Part shown: in pieces, positions 17,559 to 24,462 of the stretch
Layout of the letters: each line of letters opens with the position of its first letter
Numbering within the stretch: position 1 is the stretch's first letter
NCBI GenBank assembly: GCA_963728195.1
Contig: CAVSIX010000014.1
Location: forward strand, 128,343-192,342
Direction of reading: 5' to 3'
Length of the DNA: 64,000 nucleotides
Source: Sva-07 sp963728195
Lineage (GTDB): Bacteria; Actinomycetota; Acidimicrobiia; Acidimicrobiales; Ilumatobacteraceae
The notes under the pieces: model-generated
What the model saw: the letters and a program-made list of their open reading frames with translations, nothing else
What the model was told of the DNA's origin: nothing
Databases searched by the model: none
Made by a program: the position numbers and the translations under genes

Positions 17559-18089
17559 TCAGAGCCGGCTCTTCAGCTGGTCGATGCGGGTGCGAACGGT
17601 GTCGTCGATGACGGTGTCACCGATCGTGGCGACGACGCCGCCGACGACCGAGGGGTCGACGATCGTCTTCAGGTTGACGCTCTTGCCGGTGGCGTTCTCC
17701 AGCGCCGCCTTGAGGCGCGCCTGCTGGTCGTCGGTCAGTGCGATGGCGGTACGGACTTCTGCGACGTCGAGATTCTTGGCGCTCGACGCACGCTGCACGA
17801 GGCTGTCGACGATCGCGGGGATGTCGCGGCTGCGGCCCGAGCCGACCACCATCGACACGAGTTGGATCGTCGTGGTCGTCGTCTTGCCGCCGAGGAGGTC
17901 TTCGACGATCGCTTGGCGCTTCTCGGCCGGGACGTGCTCGTCGCTGAGCGCATTGCGCAGCGCGTCGCTCGACTCGTACGACCGGGCGAACCGGAACAGC
18001 TCGTCTTCGACCTCGTCGAGGGTGCCTTCGGCGCGGGCGACCTCGAACAGGGCCCGGGCGTAGCCCTCGATCATTGCGTCACCGCTCAT
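17559..18089 (-). CDS. atpH: ATP synthase F1 delta subunit
   Basis: The peripheral-stalk cap, 176 residues, joining F1 alpha to the b subunits. The N-terminal six-helix domain begins EGYARALFEVARAEG and the C-terminal part ends in the conserved VDPSVVGGVVATIGDTVIDD strand-helix. The ATG at 18089 overlaps the stop of the preceding b subunit (ATGA), so translation is coupled. Unlike in Mycobacterium, delta is a separate protein and not fused to a b subunit. Confidence 0.94.
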   Translation of the reverse strand: MSGDAMIEGYARALFEVARAEGTLDEVEDELFRFARSYESSDALRNALSDEHVPAEKRQAIVEDLLGGKTTTTTIQLVSMVVGSGRSRDIPAIVDSLVQRASSAKNLDVAEVRTAIALTDDQQARLKAALENATGKSVNLKTIVDPSVVGGVVATIGDTVIDDTVRTRIDQLKSRL

Positions 18090-18682
18090 GATGTCACTCC
18101 CTGGCTGGCTCCGACTCGTGCGATGAAGTTCTCGATCAGTTCCTGCTGCGCCGCATCGTCGAGCGTGTCGCGCACGATCGCGTCGACGGCAGCCGACGAG
18201 TGTTTGGCGATCTCGGTGCGCAACTCGTCGCTGCCTCGACCTGCGGCGGATGCGATGTCGGCGTCGGCCCGAGCCTCGAGTTCGGCGATCTCCGCCGCGA
18301 GGCGGGTGCGTCCGTCGGCGAGCAACGCCTCGGCCTGGGCGTCGGCCTCGGCGTAGAGGCGGGCGCGTTCGGCGTCGATGTCGCCCTGCGCCTGACGGAT
18401 CCGGGCGGCCTCGCCCACGGCGGCCGCCTTCGCTGCGGCGGCGTCGTCGAGCTGCTTCTGGATGCCGGCGGTGCGATCCGAGAAGCTCTTCTTGATGATC
18501 GGGCCGGCCTTCCAGTACAGGAGGCTGAACACGATGATCGACGCCAGCGTGGCGGGGAGCAGCTCCTTGACCGGCGCGAAGATCGGATCGACGGTCGTGT
18601 AGCCCTTGTCGTCGAACGGAATCTCCTCGGCACCCGGGAACAGACGCCCGGCGGCGAGCGTGGCGGCGGTGAACAGGCTCAT
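18086..18682 (-). CDS. atpF: ATP synthase Fo b-type subunit (second of two)
   Basis: A 198-residue stator stalk protein. About 42 residues precede one transmembrane helix (LLPATLASIIVFSLLYW); a long charged, Ala-rich helix for the right-handed coiled coil follows. The C-terminus (AIVRDTLDDAAQQELIENFIARV) contacts delta. It overlaps the other b-type gene by 4 bases (ATGA) and atpH by 4 bases, so the three are translated together. The presence of two b genes suggests a b/b' heterodimer, as in cyanobacteria and chloroplasts. Confidence 0.9.
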   Translation of the reverse strand: MSLFTAATLAAGRLFPGAEEIPFDDKGYTTVDPIFAPVKELLPATLASIIVFSLLYWKAGPIIKKSFSDRTAGIQKQLDDAAAAKAAAVGEAARIRQAQGDIDAERARLYAEADAQAEALLADGRTRLAAEIAELEARADADIASAAGRGSDELRTEIAKHSSAAVDAIVRDTLDDAAQQELIENFIARVGASQGVTS

Positions 18683-19284
18683 GCCGACACTCCCTCGTTC
18701 ATCGAATCGCCGACGGCTCGTCGCACGACGTCATCTTCCGGCCGGCGACCGGTCGCCAGTTCAGCGAGGCGGGCCGACACGTCGACGACCGCCGACTCGA
18801 CCTGGCCGCGCGCGGCCTGCTTGGCGGCGTCGACCTCGGCAGCTGCGGCGCCGCGCCGCTCGGCGATGCGGGCATTCGCAGCTGCGATCTGCTCGGTGCG
18901 CTCGGCTTCGAGTGTCGCCCGGGCAGCTTCCACGCGCGTCTGCGCGTCGGCACGGACACCGGCGAGCTGCGCTTCGTAGTCGGCCACGTCGGCACGCGCC
19001 GATGCCATCGACTCTTGGGCCGACTCGATGTCGCCCTCGATCCGGTCGTAGCGCGACGTCATCCCGTCACGCAGCTTGCGGAACAGGAACAGACGCATCG
19101 CCAGGGCGAGCACGACGAACGCGCCGAAACCCCAGACGACTTCTTTCAGTTCGGGAGCGATCGGGTTGAGATCGTTCTCGGGACCCTCTGCTTCCACTCC
19201 TTCTTCGGCGGTGACGAACGGGGCGCCCTGGAGGGCCACCTCGAACGTCGTCGGGCCGGAGAAGGTCACGACGGCTGTCAGCAC
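18679..19284 (-). CDS. ATP synthase Fo b-type subunit (first of two, b')
   Basis: A 201-residue b-like protein. An acidic N-terminal region of about 48 residues (EEGVEAEGPENDLNP) precedes the membrane helix (VVWGFGAFVVLALAMRLFLF); a long coiled-coil helix follows, with alternating Ala, Glu and Arg. Its C-terminus (SARLAELATGRRPEDDVVRRAV) differs from that of the next gene, so the two are diverged paralogues and not a recent duplication. It lies between atpE and atpF and overlaps atpF by 4 bases. Confidence 0.88.
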   Translation of the reverse strand: MLTAVVTFSGPTTFEVALQGAPFVTAEEGVEAEGPENDLNPIAPELKEVVWGFGAFVVLALAMRLFLFRKLRDGMTSRYDRIEGDIESAQESMASARADVADYEAQLAGVRADAQTRVEAARATLEAERTEQIAAANARIAERRGAAAAEVDAAKQAARGQVESAVVDVSARLAELATGRRPEDDVVRRAVGDSMNEGVSA

Positions 19285-19336
19285 GTCATCTCCTTAACAT
19301 CTCGAGCGGCAACTTGACCTGGACCGGCGCTCGCCG

Positions 19337-19609
19337 TCAGGCGAACTTGAGCAGGATGAAGACCACGAAGCCGATGAGGGCCAGGGCTTCGGTGAAGGCG
19401 ATGCCGAGGAACATGGTGGTGCGCACCATGCCGGCGGCCTCGGGCTGGCGGGCCATCGCCTCGACGGACTTGCCGACGAGGTAGCCGATGCCGATGCCGG
19501 GGCCGATGGCGGCGAGGCCGTAGGCGTAGCCGGCGCCTGCGGCGGCGCTGATGTTCTTCAGATCGGCCGGGTCCTCGACCTGGGCGACGAGAGCGCTGAA
19601 TGCTTCCAT
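19337..19609 (-). CDS. atpE: ATP synthase Fo c subunit
   Basis: A 90-residue hairpin of two transmembrane helices that forms the proton-driven ring. Helix 1 has the Gly-rich AAIGPGIGIGYLVG packing motif and the loop reads ARQPEAAG. The ion-carrying Glu is in FTEALALIG of helix 2. The residues after it lack the Ser/Thr-Tyr ligands of Na+ rings, so H+ is expected. The ATG at 19609 is preceded by AGGAGAA. A 68-base gap separates it from atpB. Confidence 0.95.
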   Translation of the reverse strand: MEAFSALVAQVEDPADLKNISAAAGAGYAYGLAAIGPGIGIGYLVGKSVEAMARQPEAAGMVRTTMFLGIAFTEALALIGFVVFILLKFA

Positions 19610-19677
19610 GTTGGATTTTCTCCTGTGTGCTTTCGGTAGATGGGAGATCGGTGTTCGGGTGACGCGTTGGCCGTGAC

Positions 19678-20448
19678 TCAGTGGTCGTCGGCGTGTCCGA
19701 CCGTGGAGTTGTTGATGTACACGGCGGCGAGGATGGCGAAGATGTACGCCTGCAGGAAGGCGACGAGGATCTCGAACGCCGTCAGGAAGATCAACATGCC
19801 GAACGGCAGGATGCTCAGGGGCACGAGGAACGCCTGCGACGTCTCGGCGGTGAACAGCGCATGGGTGAGCAGCGCGAACGTGACGAGCAGGATGTGGCCG
19901 GCGAGCATGTTGGCCATGAGTCGGACGGTCAGCGAGAACGGCGTCACGATGATCGTCGAGATGAACTCGATCGCACCGACGAGCGGCTTGAGCGCCGTCG
20001 GCACTCCCGGGGGCCACAGCAGGTGGCCGAAGTAACCGAGCCCCTGGTGCTTGATGCCGGTGCCGATGTAGATGACCCACACGAGCAGCGCCAAGGACAG
20101 CGGGATCGCGATACGCGCGGTCGCCGGCATGTTGAACGGTGGAATGACCTCGGGAATGTTGCAGAGGAAGATGAAGAGGAACAGGCTCAAGAGGAACGGG
20201 GTCCACTTGAGGCCCGACTTGCCGAGGGTCTGCATCACGATGCTCTCCTCGACGAACTCGACGGTGACCTCGGCCAGGTTGCGGACGCCGGTCGGGGCGA
20301 CCATCGGGTCACGGCGGGCGGCCAGCAGGAACAACACGATGCTGATCAGCGCCGCGAGGACGGCGATCAGGGCGATCTTGTTGAACGAGGGGAAGATGTC
20401 CTGCCAGCGCAGGAGCTCGTTGATCGGCGGGAACTCGAGTCCGAACAC
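19678..20448 (-). CDS. atpB: ATP synthase Fo a subunit
   Basis: A 256-residue membrane protein forming the proton half-channels. The essential Arg is in FSLTVRLMANMLAGH (about residue 175), with the conserved NIPEVIPPF segment in the middle and AYIFAILAAVYINNS in the last helix. It is the first canonical subunit gene of the operon, 70 bases after the subunit-I-like gene. Confidence 0.95.
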   Translation of the reverse strand: MFGLEFPPINELLRWQDIFPSFNKIALIAVLAALISIVLFLLAARRDPMVAPTGVRNLAEVTVEFVEESIVMQTLGKSGLKWTPFLLSLFLFIFLCNIPEVIPPFNMPATARIAIPLSLALLVWVIYIGTGIKHQGLGYFGHLLWPPGVPTALKPLVGAIEFISTIIVTPFSLTVRLMANMLAGHILLVTFALLTHALFTAETSQAFLVPLSILPFGMLIFLTAFEILVAFLQAYIFAILAAVYINNSTVGHADDH

Positions 20449-20518
20449 GTGGTTTCCGTTTCAGTCGTGAGTGGGTGGGCGAGTGGTCAGTGCGGTGGGA
20501 GCGGGGGTGTGCGTGGTG

Positions 20519-20983
20519 TCAGGCGGCGGATTGCGTCTTGGTGGGCTTGAGTCCGGGATGAGCGAGCGACAGTGCCACGTACTTCATCTCCCAGAACAAC
20601 AGACCGAGGTGCGTGATGATGATGGTCGATCCGAGTGCCGGAAACGAAATCCAAGCGGCGTCCTTGACCAACCAGACCGCCAGGAAGATCAGCGCGAGGC
20701 GGATCAGGTAGCCGAACAGCGTGGCCGCCATCATCAGCCCGAGCGAGATCCGCGCGGCGCCGGCGATGAACGCGGCGGCCAGTGCGAAGTTGGTCAGGAC
20801 GATGGCGATGCCGTATGCGGCCGACCAGACGCCGTCCATGCCCCAGATGATGCCGCAGACAGCGATCAGCACGGGAGCCGCGAGGAGACCTCGCTTGATC
20901 ATGTCGGTCGACACGGCGACCTCGGGCGCAGGACCGTCGAGGCGAGTCGTGATCAGATCGGGCGATGCGCTGCGGTCGCTCAT
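20519..20983 (-). CDS. Four-helix membrane protein in the atpI position
   Basis: A 154-residue protein with about four hydrophobic segments (RGLLAAPVLIAVCGIIWG, AYGIAIVLTNFALAAAFIAGA, MMAATLFGYLIRLALIFLA, STIIITHLGLLFWEMKY). Its place directly before atpB, its size and its helix count match the AtpI/Rv1303-type proteins that help assemble the c ring. The sequence itself is poorly conserved, so the name is positional. Its ATG overlaps the stop of the preceding small gene (ATGA, 20980-20983). Confidence 0.7.
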   Translation of the reverse strand: MSDRSASPDLITTRLDGPAPEVAVSTDMIKRGLLAAPVLIAVCGIIWGMDGVWSAAYGIAIVLTNFALAAAFIAGAARISLGLMMAATLFGYLIRLALIFLAVWLVKDAAWISFPALGSTIIITHLGLLFWEMKYVALSLAHPGLKPTKTQSAA

Positions 20984-21246
20984 GCGGCCCGGCTCCCGCC
21001 TGCGTTCTTCGCGACACGCTCCGCTTCGAGTTCGTCCATGCGCTCGTCGTAGCGGTACTTCCACTTGGCGAACAGCCCGACGGCGCCGAGGACGGTCATC
21101 GCGATCATGAACAGCGGCGTCGTCGAGAACACGCGGTCGAGGCCGTAGCCCAGACCGAAGAACAACGCCATGATCACCGCCGCCTCGATACCGAGGCCGA
21201 GCGAATCCTGCGTGTCGACGCGTGTCTGCTTGGGGAGGAGCTTCAT
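20980..21246 (-). CDS. AtpZ/AtpI-family ATP synthase-associated membrane protein
   Basis: An 88-residue protein with two transmembrane helices (EAAVIMALFFGLGYGLDRVF and PLFMIAMTVLGAVGLFAKW) separated by a short turn, then a charged tail (RYDERMDELEAERV). This is the AtpZ layout, whose members act in Mg2+ handling or Fo assembly. The ATG at 21246 is chosen; a GTG at 21309 in frame would add 21 residues but begins inside the presumed promoter. It opens the operon. Confidence 0.75.
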   Translation of the reverse strand: MKLLPKQTRVDTQDSLGLGIEAAVIMALFFGLGYGLDRVFSTTPLFMIAMTVLGAVGLFAKWKYRYDERMDELEAERVAKNAGGSRAA

Positions 21247-21309
21247 TGATCCAGGTGTGCGTGCGAGCGTGCGCTGCGGTTCAGCGGCGGCGCTTGTGAA
21301 CGCACGCAC

Positions 21310-21315
21310 AACCTA
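21310..21315 (-). promoter_or_regulatory. Candidate -10 box TAGGTT of the ATP synthase operon
   Basis: On the minus strand, TAGGTT includes the TAG stop codon of wecA. Transcription starting about 7 bases later would give a leader of roughly 55 bases before the ATG at 21246. Confidence 0.35.
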
Positions 21316-22590
21316 GTCGTCCGATCCGGTCGGCGGCAACTCCCGGCCCAAAGTCTCGTCGTCGGGCTGGTCGTGTTCACGGTCGGACGCCGGCGGTTCT
21401 CCGACGGTCGGCGCCTCCGGCGGCTCGGCAGCCACGTGGATCGTCGGTGTCGGCTGTTCCGACGAGCGCCCCGCCTCCCTGCGGCGCGCCCGCACGCTCG
21501 GATGCAGCACGGTGAACAGCACGATGCCGAGCGCGATGATGCCGAACGGCAGGTACGTCGGGTTGCGGCCGGTCAACGTCGGATACAACACGAACGCCGA
21601 CAGCAGCAGCGTCCACGTCCACAGGATCACGACGCTGCGCCGGTGCCCGTGGCCGAGGTTCATCAACCGGTGATGCAGGTGCCCCTTGTCGGCCGTCGAC
21701 AGCGATCGCCGGCTGGTGGCGCGCCGGAAGATCGCGAAGCCCATGTCGAAGATGGGCACACCGAGGATGAGCAGCGGGATCGCGAGCGGCGCCAGGAAGA
21801 AGTACGTCTGCCCGATGAACTCCTGGCTGAACGAATCCGCACGGCCCCCGACCACACTCGTCGCCACCGCGAGCAGCAACCCGAGCAGCAACGCTCCTCC
21901 GTCGCCCATCATGATGCGCGCCGGATTGAAGTTGTGCGGGAGGAACCCGAGGCACACGCCGACGGCGATGATCGCGAGGAGCGGGCCGATGTTCTTCACG
22001 TCGAGCACGTCGCTGTCGATCAGCTGCTGGCTGTAGAGGAAGAACGCGCCGGCGCCGATGGCCACGATTCCCGCCGCCAGGCCGTCGAGACCGTCGATCA
22101 GGTTGATCGCCGTCGTCATGCCGAGCAGCCAGAGCACGGTCACGAGCGGGCGCCATTCCTGAGCGAGCAGGATCGGGCCCTCGAAGAACGGCAACCGGAA
22201 GGCGTACATCACCACGCCGAACTGGACGAGGGCGAGGCCGGCGAGGACGGTGCCGGCGACCTTCGCCGGCGGCGACAGACCACGGACGTCGTCGATGAAG
22301 CCGACGACGTAGACGATCGTCGCCGCGAGCACCACGCCGATCGGTTCGGAGTTGCTGGTGAACAGCACGTCGAAGGCGTCGACCAACCACGCGGTGAGCA
22401 TCGCGGCGAGGAAACCGACATACATCGCGAGGCCGCCGACGTCGGGCAGCGGACTCTGGTGGACGGTGCGATCGTTGGGCAGGTAGACCCACCCGCGGCT
22501 CCTCGCGATGATGCCGACGAGCGGCGTGGTCGCGAACGTGACGACCGCCGCGACGGCTCCGATCAACAGAAAGGAACCGAACTCGGGCAC
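21313..22590 (-). CDS. wecA: Undecaprenyl-phosphate N-acetylglucosaminyl 1-phosphate transferase (WecA/TagO type)
   Basis: A 425-residue polytopic enzyme that starts lipid-linked glycan synthesis, transferring GlcNAc-1-P to undecaprenyl (or decaprenyl) phosphate; in actinobacteria this feeds arabinogalactan-type linkers. Motifs are intact: VGFIDDVRGL (Mg2+ Asp pair), NLIDGLDGLAAG, NFNPARIMMGDGG and the HLHHRL loop (DKGHLHHRLM). A hydrophilic tail of about 60 residues follows the last helix. The start is a GTG at 22590, 8 bases after a TAGGCT box. The gene holds the position of rfe/wecA before the ATP synthase genes of M. tuberculosis. Confidence 0.9.
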   Translation of the reverse strand: MPEFGSFLLIGAVAAVVTFATTPLVGIIARSRGWVYLPNDRTVHQSPLPDVGGLAMYVGFLAAMLTAWLVDAFDVLFTSNSEPIGVVLAATIVYVVGFIDDVRGLSPPAKVAGTVLAGLALVQFGVVMYAFRLPFFEGPILLAQEWRPLVTVLWLLGMTTAINLIDGLDGLAAGIVAIGAGAFFLYSQQLIDSDVLDVKNIGPLLAIIAVGVCLGFLPHNFNPARIMMGDGGALLLGLLLAVATSVVGGRADSFSQEFIGQTYFFLAPLAIPLLILGVPIFDMGFAIFRRATSRRSLSTADKGHLHHRLMNLGHGHRRSVVILWTWTLLLSAFVLYPTLTGRNPTYLPFGIIALGIVLFTVLHPSVRARRREAGRSSEQPTPTIHVAAEPPEAPTVGEPPASDREHDQPDDETLGRELPPTGSDD

Positions 22591-22598
22591 GACCGTTC

Positions 22599-22604
22599 AG
22601 CCTA
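22599..22604 (-). promoter_or_regulatory. -10 box TAGGCT, leaderless start of wecA
   Basis: TAGGCT on the minus strand is followed by 8 bases and the GTG at 22590, in the 22-base gap after glyA. Confidence 0.48.
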
Positions 22605-22612
22605 CGCCGACG

Positions 22613-23863
22613 TCAGGTGGCGGGGTAGGCGGGGAACCGGGCGCACAGCTCCGAAACGTCCTTGCGGACGAGCTCGAGTTCGGCTGCGTCGTCACGATTG
22701 CGCAGCGCACGGGCGATGAAGCCGGCGATCAACGGCATCTCCGCTTCGGTCATCCCCTGCGTCGTGACCGACGGGGTGCCGATGCGCACGCCACTGGTGA
22801 CGAACGGGCTGCGAGGATCGTCCGGGATCGTGTTCTTGTTGAGCGTGATGCCGGCGTCGTCGAGCTTGGCCTGAGCTTCCTTGCCGGTCAGCTCGGCGTC
22901 GAACGGCGTGAGGTCGACGACCATCAGATGGTTGTCGGTCCCGCCCGACACCAGCCGGAACCCCTCCTGCACGAGCGCCTCCGCGAGCGCCGACGCATTC
23001 TTCACGACCTGGTGGGCGTAGTCACGGAACGACGGATCGGCGGCTTCGCGGAAGGCGACCGCCTTGCCGGCGATGACGTGTTCGAGCGGTCCGCCCTGCC
23101 AACCGGGGAACACCGCCTTGTCGATCGCCTTGGCGTGCTCGGCCTTGCAGAGGATCGCCCCGCCGCGCGGGCCGCGCAGTGTCTTGTGGGTGGTGAACGT
23201 GACCACGTCGGCGTAGGGCACCGGGTTGGGGTGGGCGCCACCCGCGACGAGGCCGGCGAGGTGGGCGATGTCGAACAGCAGGAGCGCACCGACCTCGTCG
23301 GCGATCTTCTTGAACGGCTCGGGATCGAGTCGCCGCGGATACGCAGTGGTGCCGGCGACGATCATCTTCGGGCGATGCTCGAGCGCCAGCGCTCGGACGT
23401 CGTCCATGTCGATGCGGTCCTCGGCGCCGGTGCCGTAGGACACGAAGTGGTAGAGCAGCCCGCTCGCATTGACCGGTGAGCCGTGCGTGAGGTGACCACC
23501 GTGGTCGAGGCTGAGGCCGAGTACGGTGTCTCCCGGCTCGAGCAGCGCCTGGTACACGCACATGTTCGCGTTGGCGCCCGAGTGCGGCTGCACGTTCGCG
23601 TGATCGGCGCCGAACAGCGCCTTCACCCGGTCGATCGCGAGCTGTTCGATGTCGTCGACGATTGCGTTGCCGCCGTAGTAGCGCTTGCCCGGATATCCCT
23701 CCGAGTACTTGTTGGTCAGCACGGAACCGACGGCGGCCATCACCGCCGGTGACGTGAAGTTCTCGCTGGCGATCAGCTGGATGCCCGTCGTCTGGCGTTC
23801 GACCTCACGCTCGATGAGGTTCATCACCTCGGTGTCGGGATCGGTGTCGGAGGGAAACGGCAT
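22613..23863 (-). CDS. glyA: Serine hydroxymethyltransferase
   Basis: This PLP enzyme interconverts serine and glycine and supplies methylene-tetrahydrofolate. The 416-residue protein has ENFTSPAVMAAVGS near residue 35, NKYSEGYPGKRYYGG near 52, HSGANAN near 94 and the PLP Lys in TFTTHKTLRGPRGG (about 228-241). It is preceded by a GAGGA-type ribosome-binding site and separated from rpiB by palindrome E2, so it may have its own promoter or be read through from rpiB. Confidence 0.97.
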   Translation of the reverse strand: MPFPSDTDPDTEVMNLIEREVERQTTGIQLIASENFTSPAVMAAVGSVLTNKYSEGYPGKRYYGGNAIVDDIEQLAIDRVKALFGADHANVQPHSGANANMCVYQALLEPGDTVLGLSLDHGGHLTHGSPVNASGLLYHFVSYGTGAEDRIDMDDVRALALEHRPKMIVAGTTAYPRRLDPEPFKKIADEVGALLLFDIAHLAGLVAGGAHPNPVPYADVVTFTTHKTLRGPRGGAILCKAEHAKAIDKAVFPGWQGGPLEHVIAGKAVAFREAADPSFRDYAHQVVKNASALAEALVQEGFRLVSGGTDNHLMVVDLTPFDAELTGKEAQAKLDDAGITLNKNTIPDDPRSPFVTSGVRIGTPSVTTQGMTEAEMPLIAGFIARALRNRDDAAELELVRKDVSELCARFPAYPAT

Positions 23864-23888
23864 CGGTGGTCCTCGTCGTTGATGGTGT

Positions 23889-23917
23889 GGTCACGAGGTG
23901 CCTGGCACCTCGTGACC
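23889..23917. terminator. 29-base perfect palindrome, family E, copy 2 (after rpiB)
   Basis: GGTCACGAGGTGCC (23889-23902) and GGCACCTCGTGACC (23904-23917) pair perfectly around a single T. The element begins 6 bases past the rpiB stop. No T-tract follows. Confidence 0.72.
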
Positions 23918-23923
23918 AGTTGG

Positions 23924-24388
23924 TCAGAAATTGGCTTCGAGTTCGGTGAGCTGGTCGACGCGCCGGGCGTGGCGACCGCCCTCGAAATCGGTGGTGAGAA
24001 ACGTGGTGACGATCTCCTCGGCGAGACCTTCGCCGACGACCCGGGCACCGATCGACAACACGTTGGCGTCGTTGTGAGCCCGCGCCATGCGCGCGGTGTA
24101 CAGGCAGTTGCAGAGCGCGGCACGAACACCGCGCACCTTGTTGGCGGCGAGCTGTTCGCCCTGGCCGCTGCCGCCGAGCACGATCCCGACGTCGGCGTCG
24201 CCGTCGCGCACCGTGCGACCGACGCCCGCGCAGATCGCGGGGTAGTCGACCGATTCCGTGGAGTGGGTCCCCTGATCGTCGACCAGGTAGCCCTGCGCAC
24301 GGAGCATCTCGACCAGATGTTGCTTCAGTTGGTATCCGGCGTGGTCGGAACCGATCGCGATCCGTCGTGCATCGGCGGCCACTTCCAT
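23924..24388 (-). CDS. rpiB: Ribose-5-phosphate isomerase B
   Basis: RpiB interconverts ribose-5-phosphate and ribulose-5-phosphate. The 154-residue protein opens with RRIAIGSDHAGYQLK; the active-site region reads GVRAALCNCLYTARMARAHNDANVL, with the catalytic Cys and the conserved HN-(D)-ANVL. GIVLGGSGQGE supplies the phosphate-binding turn. The ATG at 24388 lies 8 bases after TACACT and has no ribosome-binding site, so the mRNA is probably leaderless. It is divergent from the thiolase-like gene. Confidence 0.93.
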   Translation of the reverse strand: MEVAADARRIAIGSDHAGYQLKQHLVEMLRAQGYLVDDQGTHSTESVDYPAICAGVGRTVRDGDADVGIVLGGSGQGEQLAANKVRGVRAALCNCLYTARMARAHNDANVLSIGARVVGEGLAEEIVTTFLTTDFEGGRHARRVDQLTELEANF

Positions 24389-24396
24389 ATCGGCCG

Positions 24397-24402
24397 AGTG
24401 TA
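24397..24402 (-). promoter_or_regulatory. -10 box TACACT, leaderless start of rpiB
   Basis: TACACT on the minus strand, 8 bases before the ATG at 24388. Confidence 0.5.
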
Positions 24403-24450
24403 GGTCGTCGCCACGCCGACGCCAGGTGTGAGTGGAACTCGACGGCTGCG

Positions 24451-24456
24451 TATGGT
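24451..24456 (+). promoter_or_regulatory. -10 box TATGGT, leaderless start of thiolase-like gene
   Basis: TATGGT is followed by TCGGAC and the GTG at 24463 (6-base spacing). Confidence 0.5.
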
Positions 24457-24462
24457 TCGGAC

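Noticed and set aside
23864..23923. Glycine riboswitch before glyA
   Set aside because: The gap of about 60 bases is filled by a simple palindrome and a ribosome-binding site; there is no room for the aptamer.
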